Shown here one piece after another: positions 35,761-47,600 of a stretch of DNA of 64,000 nucleotides. Each line of letters starts with the position of its first letter. Position 1 is the first letter of the stretch. The stretch comes from Gordius sp. MW1 (Eukaryota; Nematomorpha; Gordioida; Gordea; Gordiidae). A program made the translations under genes and the position numbers. The notes under the pieces were generated by a model. It saw nothing but the letters and a program-made list of their open reading frames with translations. It had not been told where the DNA came from and searched no databases. The stretch is taken from assembly GCA_964036665.1 (NCBI GenBank), contig OZ038531.1, positions 19,406,168 to 19,470,167 on the forward strand, read 5' to 3'.

Positions 35761-36716
35761 ACTTAATATAAATTTTGCGCTCTTTTTTTTACGCACTTAC
35801 ACTTCTGCTGGTGGTTAGTCTTTTAAAATTGTGCCGTGCCCAAGGTAGGCAGAGAAAAATAACTGATCTCCTTCCTTTCTAATTTCAAAAATTCTATAAT
35901 AACAAATGATCATGGCCAAAATTTTAAATAATCATCGTTCCTCTTATAATTAAAATCCCTTTATATGCTGATAAATCTTTATTAATGAGTTTCTTGGCTT
36001 AATCAGGCTTTAAAGGGATAAATATTTTAGATATAAATTGAGAAGGGATTACAATAATTTTGTAAAAATTTTTGGATTAAGGCAGCCGCTTCCTTATAAG
36101 ATTAAAATAGAAACCACACTTCTACTTTGAAAAATGAAATATGATAGGAAACTTGAAGGGTTCATCTATTCTATGCTAACTCCAGGCAAGAGGGGCAGAG
36201 TTTGGTTAAGCACTTAACTTATGGACATATGTTAGATTGTTAACCAATAATAACATTAAAAATTTTACATGGAAAGAAAAGAAGATTTGTGTACTTTGAT
36301 TTAAATGAACTATGATGCTATGGTTGTGTTATGTTAAATCTACTTACAACATATATCTACATTTTATTTTATTCACTAAAAAGGTCTACCCATCTATACT
36401 TAAAAAAACTTTTACTAAATTGCACATGGGAGGATTTAGGACAAGAAAATAATTTGGGGGTCGGGAGGGGGTGGTGAAATAATTGATAATGTTTTTGGAA
36501 AAGGGTAAAATGATAATATTTTGAAATTTTTGAAAATATTATATTCCATTAATTTGATTTGGGGAAGGGGGGGGGGGATGTGTCGCTGCTTGCCTCCCAA
36601 GTCACTAATGATAAAGCTGTGTCAAGTGGAAATCAATATATTTGAAAAAATAGGGTTTAATAAACAACGATTTAAAACTTTTTGATCATTATACAGTTTT
36701 TCACGATTAGAATATG
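35761..36716. other. Intergenic stretch with decayed MITE A pieces
   Basis: Diverged MITE A-like sequence near 35830-36095 and 36424-36605 (CACATGGGAGGATTTAGG..., G runs, GGCCAAAATTTTAAA). No gene seen. Confidence 0.4.
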
Positions 36717-36724
36717 CTAAAATA

Positions 36725-36875
36725 CATGGGCGTACGCAGGGGGGGGGGCAAGGGAAAAAAAATTTCAATGCAAAAACATTGAAAAATTAAAAAAAATTAT
36801 GTTTTGCCCCCCTCTAAATGAACTTTTAATTGTTTTGCCCCCCCCCCCCTAATTCAAAACCTGGGTACGCCCATG
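36725..36875 (+). mobile_element. MITE family B copy with exact 8 bp target duplication
   Basis: CATGGGCGTACGCAGG to CCTGGGTACGCCCATG; flanks CTAAAATA at 36717-36724 and 36876-36883. Confidence 0.93.
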
Positions 36876-37893
36876 CTAAAATATTTTGGATTATACAAGT
36901 AATGCAACCCTAGAACATACGAACATAATGTTTAACCAAACAAGAAATAGAATGTCCCAAATTTCAATGATTTATCTTTAGAAAAGACCTTATATATTAA
37001 CAACTTTGAAAAATTTGAATTCACAGTATAAGTCCCTTAAAACCTGTGCCAGGGAAATCAATGATTAAGTTTTGAGGGTTTTAAACTGGATTTAATAGAT
37101 TTTTGGAAGAAAATACTAATATTTACTTCATCAGATTACATTTTTTACATGAGTTATCCCTAAAATACTATTCATTTCTCATGACCAAATCATAAAATAA
37201 ATGCTCAAATAATACATAACTCATATATTTTTTAAGGATAAAAAGAAAGAACCTAATTACGGAAAATAAAATCAAATACAATTATAGTCCACAATTAATT
37301 AAAAACATTCGACCTCGTCATTCCCTATATTAATAAGGGAGGGGAAGCAATTAGATTAAGAGTTGCTCTAAGCTGGTTTTTCTGCCATTTTTAATCTCAA
37401 GATCAAGATGACACATTATAGTTATCCAAAAATATCTTGCTATATCATTACAACTTATATTAATTATTATCGTTAGAGAAATAAAAGAGAATGTATTGGC
37501 TTAGAAAATATCAAATATTAATAATTACTAAAGTCAACACCATATTTAAGCGGAATCATATTTGCTGATCAGGGGTGGATGGCAATTAATTTTGCAGTAA
37601 CTAAATGTTAATAGAAGGCACTTCACAATAATGTTCTAACTATTATTTGCCAATATAAAATAGAAAATTTTTTATTAGTAAAAAATAACTGAATTTAAGG
37701 AAATAAACTTCTCAATCAAAAAAATAAGTTTTTCTATTTATGGTTATGTAAGAAAGTTAGGGTTAGTTTGACTTTATAAATTAAACTATTATTGTACCTT
37801 TTAAATTTAAAATTTTAATATTATCAGGTGATTTTGGTAAAAAACTCGTAAGCGGAATATATCTATGCTTGTTTAATTAGATCTAAAACGTTG

Positions 37894-38071
37894 CATGGGC
37901 GTAGCCAAAGGGGGGGGGGGGGGTAGGGAGGGGCGGCTGCCCCCCTCTAAATCCAAAAATTTGTTGAAATTTATTAAAATGATGGCTAACATTTTAAAAA
38001 ATTATCCATTTGCCCCCCCCCCCCTAAATCGTTATTGCACCCCTCCAACCCCAATGCTGGCTGCGCTTATG
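37894..38071 (+). mobile_element. MITE family A copy
   Basis: CATGGGCGTAGCCAAAGG at the left; GGGGCGGCTGCCCCCC core; right end GCTGGCTGCGCTTATG. Flanks AAACGTTG and GAACGATG match at 6 of 8 positions, a decayed target duplication. Confidence 0.88.
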
Positions 38072-38146
38072 GAACGATGTTAAAAAAGATAAAAAAAAAT
38101 TTAAAATGCAGACAAAAGACTGAAAGTGTAAAAAAATAAAAGCTCA

Positions 38147-38276
38147 ATTATTTTTAGATTGTAATTTTAACTTTATTTAATCGATTTATATATAGACAAG
38201 CAACTCTATTATTTATTTTTAGATTGTATTTTAAACTTTATTTAATCGATTTATATATAGACAAGGAACTCTATTA
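38147..38276 (+). repeat. Two-copy tandem repeat, about 65 bp unit
   Basis: TATTTTTAGATTGTA... then TTTATTTAATCGATTTATAT and AGACAAGCAACTCTATTA occur twice in a row with few differences. Confidence 0.85.
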
Positions 38277-40147
38277 AAAAATATACCTGGCAAAGTTTTA
38301 AATGGTTACGTTTTATAATACATAATAAGAAATATCGAACTCACACTTTTTCATATAAAAAGAAATCAATTAATAATTCAACACAATCTAAAATAGATAT
38401 ATATTCTACCCCCTTCACCCATTATATAATCTAAATTAATGTAATTATTAATTTTTTGATTGGATTTTATTACTTTAACATCAATGAGATTACATATAGA
38501 AGGACAAGGAACATGCCAAATCTATACTATTTATTGTTATACACGCAAAATTAGCTCCAGTTAAAGTTTTTTTTTGATTTTCTGAAGATTGTAGGCTCCA
38601 AAGTTTATTTAAGGGGAGGGGGGTGGGGTGGGGGGGGGCGGCAGAGACGAGATTAGGAATAATAAAAGTTCAATTTCATTATTAAATATTCTTTAATTAT
38701 GAAAACACCTAATACAATTTGTATCTATTTAATCGTAGTCCTACCCTTACTGAGTCCGCTTTGAGAAAAAGCCTTTCTTCTATTAACACCAAAAATATTG
38801 GAATTTTAATTTGCACATAGTCATAAACCTGAATAAATTATAGTTTTAAATTAATTTCAGAAGATAAAGGAATCGCTATTTATTATGAATGCTTTTCTCT
38901 GGAAAAAAATTATGCTTTCAAACACAATTTTTTAAAAGATCAATTGCAGAATTTTATTACCACTCTTAGTAATATTTTTATCATATCTGTAAGGATCAGC
39001 TAAGCCATGATTTAAATCAGCGAGACAAAAAGCTTGGTTCTAATTTAGAAAGCGTAATAGTAAATTAACAGGAAACCTAAAAAAGATTATAGTGGGTGGA
39101 ATGAGACAGCTGTCCCATCTCTCACCTCTCCCTGGCTAAACACTTATGTTATTAAAGCATTAACCATAATTGTTTTAAGAAAGATTCCGGCTTGGGTATT
39201 ATGAAGAAAGGACCCACGACGGGTGGTAACCGTAATTTAAATAATAATAATAATAATAATAATAATAACTCTAATTTATATGCCATCTAGGGCAATCTTT
39301 AAATTAGTGACTAATTTGGCAAAATTTATCCCCATATTTTTTAGCACGTGACTGGAAAATAATAACACATAACAAGCATTTCAGTTTCACCTTTGCGCTC
39401 ATATTGGAGCTCATCGGTATGCCATAGTTAATTTTCGAGTCACCACATACTAATCGAAATAGGTTTATTACTATAAAAAAAATAGCTTGCATATTTTTGT
39501 CACAAATTTTAACTATAAAAATTTGTCCCTAGTCCAGCACTCCCAACTTTCGAGTTGAAATTAATATTGATTTCATAGTAATAATGTCATCGAACTGGCA
39601 AATAACGACATATGTTTAATGTATTTCGCGAAGCCAATATTAGTAAAATTTTTTTGTTAAATTCTTATTATATGTAATTAGGGTTAGAAATGTGTGAAAT
39701 TTCAATTTTGCAGGAGAATGATTATAAACTTCAAAAAAGGATATTTTCTCTGCCCTGGAGCGACTTTTCGAAATTGAAAAAAAAACATAAGAATTAAATT
39801 ATTCAAGCTTATTATAAATATTCTAAATTTTTCATAATAGATCCTAATCTATTTTCTTTCAATCTGAGAACTTTAGTCATTGATATTCGTCACATATAAA
39901 ACTGAAAATAAATATATTTTTTTTTGCGAGGGGGGTCTTGCTTAGGAGAGGAAATAATAGGGGACTACCTTCTTTTATAAGATTCAGAAAATCTTTTAAA
40001 ATTCAAAAATGCTTGAGTTCAATCTTCAAAAAATCATCAGTCTATCTCTTACCAACTATCTTACTCCGTCCCGCACTTCAAATTTCTAGGGCCCATGGTT
40101 TGGGCAGATATTTACAGGGACCATTTTCCTGAGCATCTTTAGTTTAT
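38277..40147. other. AT-rich intergenic stretch
   Basis: A G-rich tract near 38614-38642 and the AAT microsatellite at 39239. No gene recognised. Confidence 0.5.
39239..39268 (+). repeat. (AAT)n microsatellite
   Basis: An uninterrupted run of about nine to ten AAT/ATA triplets. Confidence 0.9.
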
Positions 40148-40156
40148 CATTAAATC

Positions 40157-40391
40157 GGGAACCGGTCAAAGGAGCTCATCAGAACTCATCAGAAAAGGAG
40201 CACACTGCTCAGGATGAATTTAACAAATTGTCTTAGCACAAAATATTTTATATTAACATGTCCTAGTGATATCATAACAAGTAAATATATGGGTTAGGGT
40301 AAGTATTAGGGCCAGGGTAAGGGTTTGGGTTATAATAACAAAATGTGCTCCTTTCCTGATGAGCTCTGATGTGCTCCTTTGACTCCCACTC
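40157..40391. mobile_element. Mutator-like MITE with 9 bp duplication and telomere-like core
   Basis: Inverted ends GTCAAAGGAGCTCATCAGA... and ...CTGATGTGCTCCTTTGAC, with outer GGGAACCG and CCCACTC. Flanked by CATTAAATC at 40148-40156 and 40392-40400. The core (40290-40330) is GGGTTAGGGTAAG-type repeat. Confidence 0.82.
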
Positions 40392-40400
40392 CATTAAATC

Positions 40401-41650
40401 GATTCCACTATACATGAACTTCATAGTTTATTTTATACCCTACCTACATGAAAGCGAAGTGCTGCGTGGCAATGCATTAAACGTGTTTAAATTGACTTCA
40501 TCCCTTATAAGTTAAATCTTCGTATTACCATAAGCGATTTTTATCTTTTATATCAGTCAGGCTCAACGCTTTTTTTAAAGAATTAGAGTCTGGTTCATAT
40601 CTATCAATCTATTATTAGAATGCATACACAAGTTTCTATTTGTAAACATTTAGTTGATATTAAAATTTAGAAGGGACTTTTTAGGAAAAACGGAGAATTT
40701 TGGAGCCAGAAGCTGTGTAGATACTCAAAGTGGTGGTTTTTTGTTATTTTCTGTCCGTATAAGCTAAATCAGGGATTTATTTAAAGGTAAAATTAAAAAA
40801 CTTATTTAAGTTCAACTAAAAAGTTTATAACAACTATTAAAGCTCACTTTTTAAGTCTGATCACGCGTTACAAAAATGGACTCTAATTTAACTGTGAATA
40901 TCCTGTCAATTGGTGTTAACCAATATTCGATCAGAAAAATTGACACTTCATTAAGGAACTTAAGAAATTATTGATTACCTTAGTTACAGATAGATACACA
41001 CAAGCTCAGTGATTGGAGCTTGTCTTTCCCCTATCGGAAAAAACGACACTATATTATCGAGAAATAATTTTTTAACTAAACTATACTTATTTAATATTTT
41101 ATCTACTACTCATGATTAAAATATATGCCTGTGGGCGTCAATTCGATAATTGAGAAATAGACTACACATTGCACACCCACGTCCTCAGCACCACATCTTT
41201 TAACGAGAGTTTTTTTTTATTGGGACAGACTATATCTTATTCCTTCCCTTCCCATCATCACATATACTCAGTACTACATAATGCTCTCAGAATGCAATTT
41301 ATCCCACCACCTCCGCCCTGGCTGCTGCTGTTTATTAATTTGATTTAACATACATAGAATAGAGAAAAGATTCTTATTCCTTGCACGAGGAGAGATTGAT
41401 TTTATGTAATAGGAAAATCTCGTTATACAAGAGCGCCGCCGATCCATACTCTCACATCCCCCCACCCATCCCTTCTAAGATGCAATAAAAGTTAATGAAA
41501 AACCGCATTGTGTAGCAAATTGAGAAAATTGAGAAATGGTATTATTTCATTTGAGTCGCTTTTAAACCGAAATTCTAATGACGGAATAATGTTTGGAAAG
41601 TTCTGTTAGATTATTTCAATCATCATTACTGGTTGTAGAACTTAACTTAG
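40401..41650. other. Region upstream of the RhoGEF first known exon
   Basis: No coding exon recognised. A less AT-rich patch at 41260-41475 could be untranslated exon or promoter-proximal sequence, but nothing proves it. Confidence 0.35.
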
Positions 41651-44600
41651 CGAAGTGGTCTCCTACTCAACCATGACAATGTTGACAGATTCTAACATGA
41701 CATTTAAATTTACCGATCATTCCCCAGGCAACACAGCTTCCATGATAGTCCCGACAAAACTTAATTCGGGCCATTCTGCCCCACAGATAACTATAACTAT
41801 CGAGGTAAATAAAATTTGGCATTTTTCATTATATTTGATTTAATTTGATTTTTTTATTAATAAATTAATACCCTGCACTCTATTGAGCTTTTAATCTTAT
41901 TCAATTAGTCTTTGGTCAACTTTTCTAAAATATTAAAAATGGGAAAACATTTTCAAGTTAATCACAAAGAATCTAATTTTTGATGATTCTTATTAAATGT
42001 CTAAATTTGATTTCAATTTGAAACTAAACACTATTCACAAAAAAACTTAGCAAAAATGATTGGTTTCCGATTGATTTAATCAAAAAGATTGAAATTTCAT
42101 TAATAACAAAATATTGTTTAGTATAATAGAGCAGTTTATCACTATTAGAAACAAAATATTACTAATCGACCCGATCGCGGTATTTTACAATAACTTTATG
42201 GAATATAATTAGATTTATTGTACACATCAAATGACCTTCCTTAATATTAAAATTAATAAATTTTTAAAAGCTTTTTACAACGCGACACTAGTTACCTATT
42301 TTTTAATAAAATTAATCGATTAAAAAATTTTCAAGGACTCTTGCATGCTTAATCACCTGCTCACTTTATAAAATGCCCTATAAAATTTCCCTGGTTACTT
42401 TTTAGACTTCTCTATTTTATTGATAAAATTTGGTCGTACTTTGTATGATTAGAGCCAAAAATCAATTATGGAACTTATTTCAAACTTTATATGTTCAAAC
42501 TTATAATAATTTCTAACTTTAATTCAAATCCTCGCCAAGCCTTAAACTTTTTACATTCTTTATAAGTTAGAATGGGCGAGTTAGTTCAAATAAAGGTAAA
42601 CGAAATTTAACGTATATTAGTGGTTTTTATATTGTAAAACAATCAGAATCTTCTTTTTTTGCTAGCAAAGGATTTGTTAATAGTCAATTTATTTACCCCC
42701 TGATTCATATTTCCATAAAATTTTGCAATAGTTTTTTATAGGGAAAATGTAATAATTTATTTCATATTTTTTTTGATGATTTATAATATTCAATGGTGAC
42801 CATGAATATAAATGAATGTTATTAAAAGATGAGCTAATTGAGCTAACTCATTTTAACGGACAATTTATTTACCAATCATCCGCTATACAATTACTCCTAT
42901 AAAACGCCTAAATATCAAAATTTGTAAAAATTTAAATAACTAGCAGTTACCCATAAAAAATATTATTGTATTTTAATCTTATTTGTAAAAAGGATGCATT
43001 TGTCATTTAAACCAATGATGTTTGGTATTTTAACATCTTATATTTATAGGTTCTATGCGATAATTATTCTAAAGTCGCAATTATGTTAGGGCGGAACAAG
43101 TTAATCAGATTAAAAAGGGATAAATTAATTTACTTATAAAAAAGTTTATTAAATGTTACTAATTTGTCACAGGCTATTTCAAAGCATCATGGGCTTAGCC
43201 CAGGAATGGGGGACAGGGAGGGGCGGCTGCCCCCCTCTAAATCCAAAAAATTGTTGAAATTTATTATAATTATGGCTAAAATTTCAAAAATTGATCATTT
43301 TGCCCCCCTCTAATTCCAAGGCAGGCTACGCACATGGCTGTCAGGAATGTAAATGGTCAAACACTTTTAATAATAATGATTACTTTTGTAACGATGTTAG
43401 TTGGACGTTCAATTTCTCATCAGCTCTTTTATGGATTTACATAAAAGGGTGATAAATTTTATTCACGAATTTATTGAAACCTTTATAATATTTTGATCTT
43501 CAACATGAACGTAATTTAGGATTAGATTTAGGTAAAAGAGCAAAACTGAGAAGGCTTAAAAAACATAAAATCACATTAGTTTCCAATTTCGCTCTTATTA
43601 AATTAAATTAAATTTTATGAAAAATCGATTAAATTTTTATAACTTGTCAAACAAAGGTCCAACCCGTTGTTCCTTTTATTGCTCATAATTAAGACAAAAT
43701 AATCTCCATTTAATTCCATTTCGAATCACTATTAAACATACACAGTGTGATTTATAATTTTGAACCGTTTATATATTTATAAGTATATTTAAAATCAATT
43801 AAAATATCGGTCAAATTTTTGGGACAAATATTTTTGGATTTTTAATAAAATCTGAGAAGAATTGAATTAACACATTAAACTGAGCATAAGTCATGATAGA
43901 TTTGAATCTCATAATTTTATTCAATTTGGTGTTCTCACAAAAGTATGCTATTTCTGCGACCTCAATGAAAACCTTTGTTAATAATAAAGATTTTAGTAAA
44001 AATTAATTTATAAGTCTGCTGCCCAACCATTCCAAAATGAAATTAATTTTAAATTTCAAAAAAATTATATAACCCTTCTTTGACTCGATGTCAAACCTTT
44101 GCCCCTCTTAATAACGGGAAATCATTAGTAAATAAATTGGATTTAATAATTTTGCACTGCATTAGATTTGTATCCCGAATTCAGTAGAATTCCTTGATAG
44201 GAAAACTGTCAATGAGCTTTTTTGCAAATGCTCTATAACAACATAAATATCTAAGAATCAAATTTGTGGTCACGTGTCATTATGTATGGGCTATATAAAA
44301 AGATGAAGCTTTTTTTAACTTTAAACCCTTTAACTTCTACTAAAGAAATTCTGATTTAATTAAAAATATCGAAAAAATAAGTCACCCTTGATAATAAAAC
44401 TAGGATTTAGCATTAATATTGTTTCTCAATCTTGCCAAAATTTAAAATCTTTAATGATTCATGCATGTTGAAAGGATCAATGCCTGAATTGTTGAGAGGA
44501 CATATCAATATGACATTTGTGATACTCTGATTGAAAGACTTATATTGATTAGTTATTTTTAATTTATTGCCCCAATTGACACTTTCCCCTAATTTTGTCA

Positions 44601-47600
44601 GAAAATGATAAAGTACATGTATAAGCGTGACGTATTTGGTTTGTCAAAAATGTTTCAAATGTTTATTGGGGAGCCCTTAAATAGAATTATATATATTGAT
44701 TATCTGTAAAGCCTGCAAAAATATTTATTTAAAAACTTTTTATCTCAGTAAGATAAAAATACGCCCTTCGGGCGTAACTGGGGGCTTCGCCCCCAGACCC
44801 CCTTGGGGGCTTCGCCCCCAAACCCCCTGCTGGGGGCTCCGCCCCCAGTCCCCCGTTGGGGGCTCTGCCCCCAAACCCCCGTTGGGGGCTACGCCCCCAA
44901 ACCCCCATCTCCTGGGGGCTCCGCCCCCAGACCCCCGGAGAAGGGGGAGATGGGAAGGGGGGGGGGAAGGGAAGAGGGGACGACTCATCTATTCTACGTA
45001 TAAATGTAGCTTATTTGCTATGCAATTTATGGGCGAGAAAGGTGAGAAGGGGCGAGAATGCCTATAGGGGGGTATTAAAGGCAAAAGAATTGGACTGACG
45101 GGCATAGGTAGGTATCAATGTTAGCCAAAAAAACGTAAAATTTTATTTTGATTTACAATTTGACGAAGCGGGAAAATATAAATGAGTAATGTCGGCTGGA
45201 TAAAGTATATAAATATCATCTTTATTTTTTATTTTTTAATAAATGAAATTAGGTTAAACATTTTAGGTTAGGAGGGTGAAGGGGCTAAAATGTAACTCTT
45301 GGAGGAAGCTTTATTGAAAGTTTTTGTCATTTAGTGGGGGGGGGACTAGTTTTGCCTGGGTTTTGCTTGGTCGACCTTTTGTTCAAATAAGAAAACCCCC
45401 CTAAATGACGAAAAAAAAATTTTTGAATGAAAAAACTAAAAATTAAAAATTGTAGGTTTGGCCCCCCCCCCTGATTGAAATTTTAAACGTTTCGCCTCCC
45501 CCCCAAACCAAAACCTGGCTACGTCCATGTCCCTGTCTGATCAATTAAATTTCATTTTTGATAAACATGTTTTTACGATAAAATGTTTTTTAAAAGTGTA
45601 CTGAATTATAGAGTTAGACGTCATTTAGTGGTAAAAAGTGGGAAAGTGAAGGGAAGTTGTGGCAGCACTAGCGATACGATCAGCCACGTTTTTCATAGCA
45701 AAGACCAATGGCGGATGGGGGTTTGGGGGCTGGCGCTCTAACATAAAAACTAGTTTTATTAGTTAATTTTTATAACACAAAAACTAAATGTTAATATGTT
45801 TGGGAATAAGTCATATTATTAATGGTATTAACAGAAACAATCATAAAAGTCAAAAAAACGAAAAAAAATTTTCGATTCACATTTTGGCCAAATGGTCATT
45901 TTTTTCATTGGTCACTACCAACAGATACTCTATAAGTCAATGTTAGCCAAAAAAACGAGGAAAAAAATTTTACTTCATACTTTGGCCAATGGTCATTTTT
46001 TTCCAATGGTCAGTAGCCAGCGGACGGCCAAAAAGTCATATTATCAATGGTAGTAACAGGAACAATCATAAGAGTCAAAAAAACGAGGAAAAAAATTTTA
46101 CTTCATACTTTGGCCAATGGTCATTTTTTTCCAGTGGTCAGTAGCCAGAGGACGGCCAAAAAGGCAGATTATCAATGGTAGTAACATGAACAATCATAAT
46201 AGGCGGAAAAAAGCGAAAAAATAAACTTGGATTCACATTTTGGCCAAATGGTCATTTTTTTCCATTGGTCAGCAGCCAGCGGACGGCCAAAAAGTCTTAT
46301 TATCAATGGTAGTAACAGGAACAAACATAATAGTCAAAAAAAACCCCGGGATTCGAACCCAAAAACTGGTTAAATTAACAAAAATTAAAAGTAAACAAAA
46401 AAGACATTCGGTGCAAGACATCCACGTTTTTTTCATTGGTCAGCAGCCAACGGACGGCCAAAAAGAAATATTATCAATGGTAGTAACAGGAACAATCATA
46501 AGAGGCAAAAAAAACGCAAAAAAAAATTTCGTTTAACATTTTGGCCAAATGGTCATTTGTTTACAGTGGTCAGTAGCCAGCGGACGGCCAAAAAGTCATA
46601 TTATCAATGGTAGTAGCAGTTACAATAATAATATTCAAAAAAAACCCCGAGATTCGAACCCAAAAACTGGTTAAATTAACAAAAATTAAAAGTGCATATC
46701 CACGTTCGGTTCGGTGCGTGACATCCACGATTCCATTGGTCAGCAGTTAACGGACGGCCAAAAAGTCTTATTATCAATGGTAGGAACAAGAACAATCATA
46801 AGAGTCAAAAAAAAACGCAAAAATAATTTCGCTTCACACTTTGGCCAAATGGTCATTTTTTTATTGGTCAGCACCCAACGGACGGCCAAAAAGTCTTATT
46901 ATCAATGGTAGTAACAGGAACAATCATAATAGAAAAAAAAAATCCCGGGATTCGAACCCAAAAACTGGTTAAATTAAATTAACAAATAACAAAAATTAAA
47001 AGTGTGTGACATCCACGTTCGGTGCGTGACATCCACGTTTGGTGCGTGACATTCGGAAAATGGAAAGTGAGCCCATAAATTGCATAGCAATTAATATAAA
47101 AGTTCTACTTCGGCAGCACATTGCAAATCTAGCAATTAAGATAAATACAAAAAGCAAACGATAAGCTTTATATTTAATTAAAGAATTTAATCTATTAATT
47201 TTTTTTTTAATTTCGATTAAAAAGGAATTGTATTGTAATTGTGCTTTTAATATCGCTAAAATTTACGGCTCTCTAATAGATGAACTATACAATCGTATAA
47301 TAATAGAGAAGATTTCTTTAATAGATCCAAAAAAGTTATAGCAAGCAATAGTAATATTTTAAAAAGATCCCAGTAATTAATTACCATAAAAAGAGTGATA
47401 AATTGCTAAACAATTAGTTCATGAAAATTCTAAATGTTTCACAGTTTTAGAGGAATATAGAATTTGAGGTTATTATGCTGTTGGTTGAGGTAGATCTTTT
47501 TGATTTGGCATATATGCTATTGCAGCAAGCTCTCTTATAACGGATGTGCGTGTCCTAATTACGCTGATAAGCTGCTCATCCATAAAATATTAGTATCTAA

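Larger units (their letters stand above)
44755..47093 (-). repeat. Composite repeat Y (about 2.3 kb), inverted relative to X, in RhoGEF intron 1
   Basis: Read on the minus strand it starts with TTGCTATGCAATTTATGGGC (right end, 47069-47093 on +). It carries seven tandem units, then the inverse end motif (45012-45037 on +), ACGTAGAATAGATGAGTC, a C/T-rich tract and a tail of GC-rich hairpins (44760-44945). Order and orientation of parts match X. The family B MITE at 45335-45529 lies inside it. No coding frame is credible; long frames at 44740-45100 are GC-hairpin artefacts. Confidence 0.75.

Noticed and set aside
37895-38083. Short open frame starting MGVAKGG and similar frames at 15110 and 62770
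   Set aside because: These are readings through MITE family A copies; the same false peptide appears wherever the element lies.
41274-41465. 63-codon minus-strand frame with Gln and Arg runs
   Set aside because: No domain, no splice partners and no similarity recognised; more likely untranslated or promoter sequence of the + strand gene.
44760-44945. Hairpin plus T run as bacterial terminators or bacterial contamination
   Set aside because: The array lies inside a repeat family found at other loci in the window, next to spliced eukaryotic genes. There is no bacterial gene nearby.
44696-45098. Several overlapping open frames of 66-123 codons on both strands, rich in Pro and Gly
   Set aside because: They run through the GC hairpin array, where stop codons are absent simply because of base composition. 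All frames are open at once and the products are simple repeats.
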